Below are positions 50,796 through 58,890 of a stretch of 64,000 nucleotides of DNA, one piece after another. The position numbers were made by a program, and so were the translations under genes. Position 1 is the first letter of the stretch. Each line of letters starts with the position of its first letter. The notes under the pieces are model-generated. The model saw only the letters and a list, made by a program, of their open reading frames with translations. It did not search any database and was not told where the DNA came from. This stretch comes from Streptomyces sp. 2131.1 (GTDB taxonomy: Bacteria > Actinomycetota > Actinomycetes > Streptomycetales > Streptomycetaceae): assembly GCF_900105515.1 (NCBI RefSeq), contig NZ_FNSY01000001.1, positions 4,278,001 to 4,342,000 on the forward strand, written 5' to 3'.

Positions 50796-52457
50796 ATGTC
50801 AGGACCCCGCCCCGTACGGGCGCCGCGCGGTACGGAACTGACCGCCCTGGGATGGCAGCAGGAAGCCGCCCTGCGGATGCTCCAGAACAACCTCGACCCC
50901 GAGGTCGCCGAGCACCCCGACAAGCTCGTCGTCTACGGCGGCACGGGCAAGGCGGCCCGCGACTGGCGCTCCTTCGACGCGATGGTCCGCACGCTGCGCA
51001 CGCTCAAGCAGGACGAGACGATGCTCGTCCAGTCCGGGCGGCCGGTCGGCGTCATGCAGACCCACGAGTGGGCGCCCCGGGTCCTGATCGCCAACTCCAA
51101 CCTGGTCGGCGACTGGGCGAACTGGGAGGAGTTCCGCCGCCTGGAGGCGCTCGGGCTCACCATGTACGGCCAGATGACCGCCGGTTCATGGATCTACATC
51201 GGCACGCAGGGCATCCTCCAGGGCACCTACGAGACCTTCGCCGCCGTCGCCGCGAAGAAGTTCGGCGGCTCGCTGGCCGGGACGATCACCCTGACCGCCG
51301 GACTCGGCGGCATGGGCGGCGCCCAGCCGCTCGCGGTGACCATGAACGACGGCGTCGCGATCTGCGTCGACTGCGACCCGCGCGCCATCGAGCGCCGCAT
51401 CGAGCACCGCTACCTCGACGTGAGGGCCGACAGCCTGGAGCACGCGCTCCAGCTCGCCGTCGAGGCCCGGGACGCCCGCCGCCCGCTCTCCATCGGCCTC
51501 CTCGGCAACGCGGCGGAACTGCTGCCGCGGATGCTCGCCGAGGGCGCCCCGGTCGACATCGTCACCGACCAGACCAGCGCGCACGACCCGCTGGCCTACC
51601 TTCCGCTCGGCGTCGACTTCGACGACATGGCCGGCCTCGCCGCCGAGAAGCCCGCCGACTTCACCCAGCGGGCCCGCGAATCGATGGCCCGGCACGTCGA
51701 GGCGATGGTCGGCTTCATGGACGCCGGCGCGGAGGTCTTCGACTACGGCAACTCGATCCGGGGCGAGGCCCAGCTCGCCGGGTACGAGCGCGCCTTCGAC
51801 TTCCCCGGCTTCGTACCGGCGTACATCCGGCCGCTGTTCTGCGAGGGCAAGGGCCCGTTCCGCTGGGCGGCCCTGTCCGGCGAGGCGTCCGACATCCACA
51901 AGACGGACAAGGCCCTGCTCGAACTCTTCCCGGAGAACGAGTCCCTGCACCGCTGGATCAAAATGGCCGGCGAGCGCGTCCACTTCCAGGGGCTGCCCGC
52001 CCGCATCTGCTGGCTCGGCTACGGCGAGCGCGACCGGGCCGGCGAGCGCTTCAACGACATGGTGGCGAGCGGCGAACTGGCGGCGCCGCTGGCGATCGGG
52101 CGCGACCACCTGGACTGCGGGTCCGTGGCGTCCCCGTACCGCGAGACCGAGGCCATGCTCGACGGCTCCGACGCGATCGCCGACTGGCCGCTGCTGAACG
52201 CCATGGTCAACGTCGCGTCGGGCGCCTCCTGGGTCTCTCTCCACCACGGCGGCGGGGTCGGCATGGGCCGCTCCATCCACGCCGGGCAGGTGACCGTCGC
52301 CGACGGGACGCCGCTGGCCGGCGAGAAGATCCGGCGGGTGCTGACGAACGACCCGGGCATGGGGGTGATCCGGCACGTGGACGCGGGGTACGAGGCCGCG
52401 GACGCGGTGGCTGCGGACAAGGGTGTGCGGGTGCCGATGAGGGAGGACGGGGCGTGA
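50796..52457 (+). CDS. hutU: Urocanate hydratase
   Basis: 553 residues from ATG 50796. It hydrates urocanate to imidazolonepropionate, step two of histidine breakdown, using tightly bound NAD+. Seen: 'VYGGTGKAARDW', 'VLIANSNLVGDWANWEEF', 'YGQMTAGSWIYIGTQGILQGTYETF' in outline, the NAD site 'LTAGLGGMGGAQPLAVTM', the active-site 'IRPLFCEGKGPFRWAALSG' and 'WVSLHHGGGVGMGRS'. First gene of the hut operon. Histidase (hutH) is not in the window. Confidence 0.97.
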   Translation: MSGPRPVRAPRGTELTALGWQQEAALRMLQNNLDPEVAEHPDKLVVYGGTGKAARDWRSFDAMVRTLRTLKQDETMLVQSGRPVGVMQTHEWAPRVLIANSNLVGDWANWEEFRRLEALGLTMYGQMTAGSWIYIGTQGILQGTYETFAAVAAKKFGGSLAGTITLTAGLGGMGGAQPLAVTMNDGVAICVDCDPRAIERRIEHRYLDVRADSLEHALQLAVEARDARRPLSIGLLGNAAELLPRMLAEGAPVDIVTDQTSAHDPLAYLPLGVDFDDMAGLAAEKPADFTQRARESMARHVEAMVGFMDAGAEVFDYGNSIRGEAQLAGYERAFDFPGFVPAYIRPLFCEGKGPFRWAALSGEASDIHKTDKALLELFPENESLHRWIKMAGERVHFQGLPARICWLGYGERDRAGERFNDMVASGELAAPLAIGRDHLDCGSVASPYRETEAMLDGSDAIADWPLLNAMVNVASGASWVSLHHGGGVGMGRSIHAGQVTVADGTPLAGEKIRRVLTNDPGMGVIRHVDAGYEAADAVAADKGVRVPMREDGA

Positions 52458-53812
52458 TGCGTCCGGATGCGCCGGGGGACGGTGCGGGGGCGTTGCCGGG
52501 TGCGGGTTCCGTTGTGCCCGCCCTCCCCCACAGCCCTGAAGGCGTGGGAGGTACCCCCCTCGCCCTGCGGAACGATCGCCCACAACCAGGCTTCCAGGCC
52601 ATGTGGGCCGAGCTGGCTCCCATCGGGCGGCACCGCGACAGCGGGGGATACCGGCGGTACGCGTGGACCGGGGCCGACGGCGATTGCCGGGACTGGTTCC
52701 GGGCGCAGGCCGAGGCGCGCGGGCTGACCCTGGAGACCGACCGGAACGGGAACCAGTGGGCCTGGCTCGGGGATCCGCTCGCCGGGGACGCCGTCGTCAC
52801 CGGGTCGCACCTCGACTCCGTGCCGGACGGCGGCGCCTTCGACGGGCCGCTCGGCGTCGTCTCCTCATTCGCCGCGCTCGACGAACTCCGCCGCAGGGGA
52901 GTGGAGTTCACCAAGCCGCTGGCCATCACCAACTTCGGTGACGAGGAGGGCGCCCGCTTCGGCCTCGCCTGCGTCGGCTCCCGGCTCGCCGCCGGGCAGC
53001 TGACCGTCGAGGCCGCGCACCGGCTCCGCGACGCGGAGGGCGTCACCCTGCCGCAGGCCATGGCCGCCGCCGGATACGACCCCGACGCAATCGGGCCCGA
53101 TCCCGAACGGCTCGCCCGGATCGGTGCGTTCGTCGAGCTCCACGTCGAGCAGGGCCGCGCCCTCGACCTCACCGGCGACCCCGTCGGCATCGCCTCCGCG
53201 ATCTGGCCGCACGGGCGCTGGCGGTTCGACTTCCGGGGCGAGGCCAACCACGCGGGCACCACCCGGCTCACCGACCGCCGCGACCCGATGCTCACGTACG
53301 CCGAGACCGTCCTCGCCGCCCGCCGGGAGGCGGAACTCGCGGGCGCCCTCGCCACCTTCGGCAAGATCGCCGTCGAGCCCAACGGGGTCAACGCCATCCC
53401 CTCCCTCGTGCGCGGCTGGCTCGACTCCCGCGCCGCCGACCAGGACACCCTGGACACGGTCGTCGCAGCCGTCGAGCGCGCCGCCCGCGAGCACGCCGAG
53501 CGGGCCGGCATCGACCTCGACGTCGTACGCGAGTCCTTCACGCCCGTGGTCGAGTTCCAGCACGCCCTGCGCGACGAGCTGTCCACCCTGCTCAAGGGCG
53601 CCGCCCACGGCACCGGCCGCCCGGTCCCCGTACTCGGCACCGGCGCCGGACACGACGCGGGTATTTTGTCCGCTTCGGTCCCGACCGCCATGCTGTTCGT
53701 ACGGAACCCGACCGGGATCTCGCACTCGCCGGCCGAACACGCCGCCGAGGACGACTGCGTGGCCGGGGTCACCGCACTCGCCGACGTACTGGAAGGTCTC
53801 GCGTGCCGCTGA
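52457..53812 (+). CDS. M20-family amidohydrolase (allantoate amidohydrolase-like) in the hut operon
   Basis: 451 residues from ATG 52457, overlapping the hutU stop by one base (a GTG one codon earlier is also possible). M20 peptidase/carbamoylase fold with metal-site motifs 'GSHLDSVPDGGAFDGPLGV', 'NFGDEEGARFGLACVGSR' and 'FVELHVEQGRALD', dimer-domain 'GEANHAGTTRLTDRRDPM', and 'GTGAGHDAGIL' with the last metal ligand. The family hydrolyses allantoate or N-carbamoyl-amino acids. Between hutU and hutF it sits where HutG would be expected, so hydrolysis of N-formylglutamate is a plausible role. Confidence 0.88.
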   Translation: MRPDAPGDGAGALPGAGSVVPALPHSPEGVGGTPLALRNDRPQPGFQAMWAELAPIGRHRDSGGYRRYAWTGADGDCRDWFRAQAEARGLTLETDRNGNQWAWLGDPLAGDAVVTGSHLDSVPDGGAFDGPLGVVSSFAALDELRRRGVEFTKPLAITNFGDEEGARFGLACVGSRLAAGQLTVEAAHRLRDAEGVTLPQAMAAAGYDPDAIGPDPERLARIGAFVELHVEQGRALDLTGDPVGIASAIWPHGRWRFDFRGEANHAGTTRLTDRRDPMLTYAETVLAARREAELAGALATFGKIAVEPNGVNAIPSLVRGWLDSRAADQDTLDTVVAAVERAAREHAERAGIDLDVVRESFTPVVEFQHALRDELSTLLKGAAHGTGRPVPVLGTGAGHDAGILSASVPTAMLFVRNPTGISHSPAEHAAEDDCVAGVTALADVLEGLACR

Positions 53813-55188
53813 CGACGCAGGCGACGGGCGCGCCCGTCACCGAGACGTACTGGCTGTCCCACGCCTGGCTCGGCACCCATGTCGAGCCGGGCGTCGCCCT
53901 GGACGTGTCCGACGGGCTGATCGCCCGCGTCCGCACCGGCGTGGACACCCCGCCGCCCGGCGCGACCGCGCTGCGCGGGTTCACCCTGCCCGGCCTGGCC
54001 AACACCCACTCGCACGCCTTCCACCGCGCCCTGCGCTCCACCGTCCAGGTCGGCTCGGGCACCTTCTGGACCTGGCGCGAGACCATGTACCAGGTCGCCT
54101 CCCGGCTCACCCCGGACACCTACTACGCGCTGGCCCGCGCGGTGTACGCGGAGATGGCGCTCGCCGGGATCACCGCGGTCGGCGAATTCCACTATCTGCA
54201 CCACGGGCCCGGCGGCACCCCCTACGACAACCCGAACGCCATGGGCGAGGCCCTGATCGCGGCCGCCCGCGCGGCCGGCATCCGCATCACCCTGCTCGAC
54301 ACCGCCTACCTCTCCGCCGGATTCGGCTCCGGGCCCGCCGACTACCGTGAACCCGACCGGCACCAGGCCCGCTTCAGCGACGGCACCGCCGACGCCTGGG
54401 CCGAACGCGCCGCCCTCCTCAAGGGCGACGACCACACGCTCATCGGCGCCGCCGTCCACTCCGTACGGGCGGTCCCGGCGGACCAGCTGTCCACCGTCGC
54501 CCGCTGGGCCGAGGAACGGCGGGCACCCCTGCACGTCCACCTCTCCGAGCAGACCGCCGAGAACGACGCCTGCCTCGCCGCGCACGGGCGCACCCCCACC
54601 CGGCTCCTCGCCGACCACGGCGTCCTCGGACCCCGCACCACCGGCGTCCACAACACCCACCTCACCGACGAGGACATCGCCCTCATCGGCTCGACGTCCA
54701 CCGGCACCTGCATGTGCCCGACCACCGAACGCGACCTCGCCGACGGCATCGGCCCCGCGGCAGCCCTCCAGCGCGCCGGCTCCCCGCTCTCGCTGGGCAG
54801 CGACAGCCACGCGGTGATCGACCTCTTCGAGGAGGCCCGCGCGATGGAGCTGGACGAACGGCTGCGCACCCGCGGGCGCGGCCACTGGACGGCCGCCGCC
54901 CTGCTGCGCGCCGCCTCCGCCGACGGGCACGCCGCGCTCGGCCGCCCCGGCGCGGGCGTCCTCGAAGCGGGCGCCCCCGCCGACCTGGTGACCGTGGCCC
55001 TGGACTCCGTCAGGACAGCCGGGCCCGTGCCGCGGCTGGCAGCGGAGACGGCGGTATTCGCCGCCTCCGCGGCCGACGTCCGCCACACGGTGGTGGCGGG
55101 GCGCCACCTCGTACGCGACGGGCGGCACACCCTGGTCGACGACGTCCCGCACGCGCTCGCCCAGGCCATCGGTGCGCTGCGTCCCTGA
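53803..55188 (+). CDS. hutF: Formimidoylglutamate deiminase
   Basis: 461 residues from GTG 53803, overlapping the M20 gene by 10 bp. Amidohydrolase-fold enzyme: metal site 'LANTHSHAFHRAL', 'GITAVGEFHYLHHGPGG', 'PLHVHLSEQTAENDAC', 'GVHNTHLTDEDIALIG', and the catalytic Asp in 'LSLGSDSHAVIDLFEEAR'. HutF converts N-formimidoyl-L-glutamate to N-formyl-L-glutamate and ammonia, so this organism uses the five-step hut route that needs a formylglutamate hydrolase. Confidence 0.95.
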   Translation: MPLTTQATGAPVTETYWLSHAWLGTHVEPGVALDVSDGLIARVRTGVDTPPPGATALRGFTLPGLANTHSHAFHRALRSTVQVGSGTFWTWRETMYQVASRLTPDTYYALARAVYAEMALAGITAVGEFHYLHHGPGGTPYDNPNAMGEALIAAARAAGIRITLLDTAYLSAGFGSGPADYREPDRHQARFSDGTADAWAERAALLKGDDHTLIGAAVHSVRAVPADQLSTVARWAEERRAPLHVHLSEQTAENDACLAAHGRTPTRLLADHGVLGPRTTGVHNTHLTDEDIALIGSTSTGTCMCPTTERDLADGIGPAAALQRAGSPLSLGSDSHAVIDLFEEARAMELDERLRTRGRGHWTAAALLRAASADGHAALGRPGAGVLEAGAPADLVTVALDSVRTAGPVPRLAAETAVFAASAADVRHTVVAGRHLVRDGRHTLVDDVPHALAQAIGALRP

Positions 55189-55241
55189 GCGGCAACCCGG
55201 CGACCACCCCCCGGCTCCCACACAAGGAGAGCAGTCCCCCG

Positions 55242-56413
55242 ATGACGACGACCGCCATCACCCACATCTCCGCACTCGTCACCAACGACCCCTCCCTCGG
55301 CGACTCCTCCCCCTCGGGCTGATCCAGGACGCGGCCGTCGTCATCGAGGGCGACCGCGTCGTCTGGACCGGTGAGTCGAGCAAAGCACCCGCCACCGACA
55401 ACGCCGTCGACGCGGGCGGCCGGGCCGTGATCCCCGGCTTCGTCGACTCGCACTCGCACCTGGTCTTCGCGGGTGACCGCACCCAGGAGTTCAACGCCCG
55501 GATGTCCGGCCGCGCCTACAGCGCGGGCGGCATCCGCACCACCGTCGCCGCCACCCGCGCCGCGACCGACGAGCAGCTCTCCGCCAACGTCGCCCGCTAC
55601 CTCGCCGAGGCGCTGCGCCAGGGCACCACCACCTTCGAGACCAAGTCCGGCTACGGCCTCACCGTCGAGGACGAGGCCCGCGCGCTGCGCGTCGCCGCCC
55701 GCCACACCGACGAGGTCACCTTCCTGGGCGCCCACATCGTCTCCCCGGACTACGCCGACGACCCGGCCGGCTACGTGGACCTGGTAACCGGGCCGATGCT
55801 CGACGCCTGCGCCCCGTACGCCCGCTGGATCGACGTCTTCTGCGAGCGCGGTGCCTTCGACGGCGACCAGGCCCGCACGATCCTCACCGCGGGCCGCGCC
55901 AGGGGCCTGCACCCCCGGGTGCACGCCAACCAGCTCGGCCACGGGCCCGGCGTCCAGCTCGCCGTGGAGCTCGACGCAGCCTCCGCCGACCACTGCACCC
56001 ATCTGACCGACGCGGACGTGGACGCGCTGTCCCAGTCGGCCACCGTGGCCACCCTGCTGCCGGGTGCGGAGTTCTCCACCCGGGCCGCCTGGCCGGACGC
56101 CCGCCGGCTGCTCGACGCGGGCGCCACCGTCGCGCTCTCCACGGACTGCAACCCGGGCTCCTCGTTCACCTCGTCCCTGCCGTTCTGCATCGCCCTCGCC
56201 GTCCGCGACATGGGCATGACCCCGGACGAGGCCCTCTGGTCCGCCACGGCGGGCGGCGCCGCGGCCCTGCGCCGCGACGACATCGGCCGCCTGACCCCGG
56301 GCGCCCGCGCCGACCTGGTGGTCCTGGACGCGCCCAGCCACGTCCACCTCGCGTACCGGCCGGGCGTGCCGCTGGTCCACGAGGTGTGGCGCGCCGGCGC
56401 ACGCGTGGCCTGA
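55242..56413 (+). pseudogene. hutI: Imidazolonepropionase with one-base frameshift near the N-terminus
   Basis: ATG 55242 opens the expected N-terminus ('MTTTAITHISALVTNDPSLGD') but meets TGA at 55320-55322. The rest of the enzyme continues in another frame from 'LGLIQDAAVVIEGDRVVW': 'FVDSHSHLVFAGDRTQEF' (HxH), 'FETKSGYGLTVEDE', 'GLHPRVHANQLGHGPGVQ' and 'VALSTDCNPGSSFTSSLP' are all intact. Adding one C to the CCCCC run at about 55308-55312 restores a 390-residue protein. This is either a sequencing error in a homopolymer or a true loss of imidazolonepropionase, which opens the ring to formiminoglutamate. A GTG at 55172 could start the second frame but gives an unrelated N-terminus. Confidence 0.88.
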
Positions 56414-56435
56414 CCGCCGGAAGGGCCCGGAACGC

Positions 56436-56470
56436 GGAAGGACCTGCCCCGTCCGGGGCAGGTCCTTTCC
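56436..56470. terminator. Terminator between hutI and sigI
   Basis: AAGGACCTGCCCC (56438-56450) pairs perfectly with GGGGCAGGTCCTT (56455-56467) around loop GTCC, between convergent genes. Confidence 0.8.
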
Positions 56471-56501
56471 GGTTCGTCCGCGCGCGGGGCGCGGACGCGT
56501 C

Positions 56502-57398
56502 TCACTCGTCCAGCGTCAGACCCTTGCGCAGCTTGACCAGGGTGCGTGAGAGGAGGCGCGACACGTGCATCTGGGAGATGCCCAGCTCCTCGCCGATCTC
56601 CGACTGCGTCATGTTGGCGACGAACCGCAGCGAGAGGATCTGGCGGTCGCGGCCCGGCAGCGAGGCGATGAGCGGCTTCAGGGACGCGACGTACTCGATG
56701 CCTTCGAGCCCGTGGTCCTCGTAGCCGATCCGGTCGGCCAGCGCGCCCTCGTGCTCGTCCTCCTCGGGCTTGGCGTCGAGCGAGCTCGCGGTGTACGCGT
56801 TGCTCGCGGCCATGCCCTCCACGACCTCGTCACTGGTCAGGCCGAGGCGGTCGGCGAGCTCGCCCACGGTGGGCGCCCGGTCGAGCTGCTGGGCGAGCTC
56901 GTCGCCCGCCTTGGCCAGGTCGAGCCGCAGCTCCTGAAGGCGGCGCGGGACGCGCACGGACCAGCTGGTGTCGCGGAAGAAGCGCTTGATCTCACCGACG
57001 ATGGTCGGCATCGCGAAGGTCGGGAACTCGACGCCCCGGCTGAGCTCGAAGCGGTCGATCGCCTTGATCAGGCCGATCGTGCCGACCTGGACGATGTCCT
57101 CCATCGGCTCGCTGCGGGAGCGGAAGCGGGACGCGGCGAACTTGACCAGGGCCAGGTTCAGCTCGACGAGCGTGTTGCGTACGTAGGAGTACTCCGGCGT
57201 GCCCTCTTCCAGGGCCTCCAGCCGGGCGAAGAGCGTCTTCGACAGGGCCCTGGCGTCCAGCGCCCCCACCTCGGTGTAGGGCGGGATCTCGGGAAGCCCC
57301 TCAAGTCCGTCGAGCGCATCGGTGTGTGATTCGGTCAGTCCCTGAGGACATGCCGACGGCGCGTACGGGGTACGCGGTACGTCGAGCCGGGGTGACAT
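56502..57398 (-). CDS. sigI: SigB/SigF-family stress sigma factor SigI
   Basis: 298 residues from ATG 57398 (GGAGGA upstream). Region 2 ('VELNLALVKFAASRFRSRSEPMEDIVQVGTIGLIKAIDRF' in outline), region 3 ('VRVPRRLQELRLDLAKAGDELAQQLDR' in outline) and region 4 ('LPGRDRQILSLRFVANMTQSEIGEELGISQMHVSRLLSRTL' in outline) are complete. The region 2.4 and 4.2 sequences belong to the SigB/SigF/SigG group. The divergent anti-anti-sigma and anti-sigma genes identify it as the SigI system known from S. coelicolor, controlled by partner switching. An N-terminal Pro-rich stretch precedes region 1.2. Confidence 0.9.
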   Translation of the reverse strand: MSPRLDVPRTPYAPSACPQGLTESHTDALDGLEGLPEIPPYTEVGALDARALSKTLFARLEALEEGTPEYSYVRNTLVELNLALVKFAASRFRSRSEPMEDIVQVGTIGLIKAIDRFELSRGVEFPTFAMPTIVGEIKRFFRDTSWSVRVPRRLQELRLDLAKAGDELAQQLDRAPTVGELADRLGLTSDEVVEGMAASNAYTASSLDAKPEEDEHEGALADRIGYEDHGLEGIEYVASLKPLIASLPGRDRQILSLRFVANMTQSEIGEELGISQMHVSRLLSRTLVKLRKGLTLDE

Positions 57399-57684
57399 GG
57401 GTCTCCTCCATCGTTCTCGGCATATGGCTGCCGATGCCCATACGTGTTCCTGCGGTGAAGCGGCGCCTCCGAAGCCGGTCGTGTTTTTTGGGGTCCCTCT
57501 ACCCTTACCCGCTCCCCATGACTCGTTACAACCTCCAATTGCCCGTATATGTCCGCTTTGTTGAGGTCTCTGGCTACCGCGTGGCGCAGGGAACGCGTAC
57601 TGTTCCAAGAACATCAGTGACAGCTGGGCACGCACCCGCACGTGCGGTGATGCGGACAGTGACGAGCGGTGAAGAGGGACGGGC
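57399..57684. other. Divergent promoter region sigI / arsI
   Basis: 286 bp without a gene. On the minus strand GGGTAA and GGGTAG (around 57500) resemble -10 elements of SigB-type promoters, with GTTG or GTAA upstream. Autoregulation of sigI is possible but the match is weak. Confidence 0.3.
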
Positions 57685-58053
57685 ATGGACCGCGGGACGG
57701 TCGGCAGTGCGAACCGGGGTCGGCTTCAGGTCGAGGCCCGGACCGAGGGGCGCAGCGAGGTGGTGACGCCGATCGGTGAGCTCGATCACCACACGGCGGA
57801 TCTGCTGCGCGAGCCGCTGGAGAGCGCGGTCGACCAGGGGCGTGCGCGCCTGGTGGTCGACTGCTCACGACTCGACTTCTGTGATTCCACCGGGCTGAAC
57901 GTGCTGCTCGGTGCACGGCTGAAGGCCGAGGAAGCCGGGGGAGGGGTTCATCTGGCCGCGATGCAACCGGTGGTGGCGCGCGTCTTCGAGATCACGGGCG
58001 CGGAGGCGGTGTTCACCGTCCACGCCACGCTCGCCGAGGCCCTGGAGACCTGA
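57685..58053 (+). CDS. arsI: Anti-anti-sigma factor (STAS), ArsI type
   Basis: 122 residues from ATG 57685. STAS domain with the phosphorylation site 'DFCDSTGLNVLLGAR' (Ser68). When unphosphorylated it should bind the anti-sigma kinase encoded at 58298 and free SigI. It diverges from sigI by 286 bp and precedes the anti-sigma gene by 244 bp. The symbol follows S. coelicolor usage from memory. Confidence 0.88.
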   Translation: MDRGTVGSANRGRLQVEARTEGRSEVVTPIGELDHHTADLLREPLESAVDQGRARLVVDCSRLDFCDSTGLNVLLGARLKAEEAGGGVHLAAMQPVVARVFEITGAEAVFTVHATLAEALET

Positions 58054-58197
58054 CCCGGACGGCGCGCCGGCATTCCGGACGCCCCGTCCGTCGCGTGAGT
58101 TACGCGATCCGCGAAGGCGTAGGGGGTGTCGTACCCGTTCGGCCGGGCAGGAGATCTTCCGGCGAGCCCGGGCGGCCTGGCCCTCCGTGCCTGTGCG

Positions 58198-58225
58198 GTT
58201 CCTGTATCAGTGTCCGTATGGGTAT
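58198..58225 (+). promoter_or_regulatory. Candidate SigB-type promoter of the anti-sigma gene
   Basis: GTTC (58198-58201) and GGGTAT (58220-58225) are 18 bp apart, close to the SigB-group pattern (GNNT N14-17 GGGTAT). It lies about 75 bp upstream of the anti-sigma gene; the spacing is slightly long. Confidence 0.3.
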
Positions 58226-58297
58226 TCGTACTCGTATCTGTTCAATAGTTCGCATCTGTCCAATGGCGACATGGTGAATCGGTGAGGTGAAGCGCTG

Positions 58298-58807
58298 ATG
58301 AGCACCACCCGGCAGCATCCGCCGGGCGACCTCGGCCGCGAGCCGGAGGGCGCGGGCGTTTCTTCCGCCGAGCCCGTCCGGCCCGCCGAGGCCGCCGACC
58401 GGCAGTGGCGCACGCTGTCGTTGCGGGAGGCCACCGGCATCGTGCCGACGGCCCGTGATTTCGCCCGCCAGGCGCTCCACGACTGGGGCTGGCTCCCCGC
58501 GGCCGGCGCCGACCGCCGCGCCGCCGCGGAGGACGTCCTGCTGGTCGTGTCCGAGCTGGTCACCAACGCGTGCCTGCACGCGGACGGGCCCGACGAGCTC
58601 CGGATCGCCCACAGCTCCAAGGTGCTGCGCGTGGAGGTCACCGACGGCGGTGCGGGCCAGCCCGCGCCGCGTACGCCGCACCGGGCCGGGCGGCCCGGCG
58701 GGCACGGGATGTTCATCGTGCAGCGGCTCTGCCTGGACTGGGGAGTCGTACGGGTCCCCGGCGAGCCCGGCAAGACCGTCTGGGCGGAGCTGGCCGCTCC
58801 GGCGTAA
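58298..58807 (+). CDS. prsI: Anti-sigma factor, RsbW-like serine kinase (PrsI type)
   Basis: 169 residues from ATG 58298 (GAGGTGA upstream). HATPase_c fold: N box 'VVSELVTNACLHADG', G1 box 'VTDGGAGQPAPRT', and G2 box 'GGHGMFIVQRLCLDWGV'. It should bind and silence SigI, and phosphorylate the STAS protein on Ser68. A 60-residue variable N-terminus precedes the domain. Followed by a strong terminator. Confidence 0.88.
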   Translation: MSTTRQHPPGDLGREPEGAGVSSAEPVRPAEAADRQWRTLSLREATGIVPTARDFARQALHDWGWLPAAGADRRAAAEDVLLVVSELVTNACLHADGPDELRIAHSSKVLRVEVTDGGAGQPAPRTPHRAGRPGGHGMFIVQRLCLDWGVVRVPGEPGKTVWAELAAPA

Positions 58808-58827
58808 CGACGCGGCAGAAGGCATAC

Positions 58828-58871
58828 GGAAGGGGCCGCCGCACCGAGTGATCGGTGCGGCGGCCCCTTCC
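58828..58871. terminator. Terminator between prsI and the peptide transporter
   Basis: A perfect 20-bp stem (58828-58847 / 58852-58871) with a GTGA loop lies between convergent genes. Confidence 0.9.
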
Positions 58872-58890
58872 CGCGCGGGTGGCTGCCGGA

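Noticed and set aside
55172..55322. GTG 55172 as the true start of hutI
   Set aside because: It would give an Arg/His/Pro-rich N-terminus unlike HutI, while the normal HutI N-terminus is encoded from 55242 in the other frame.
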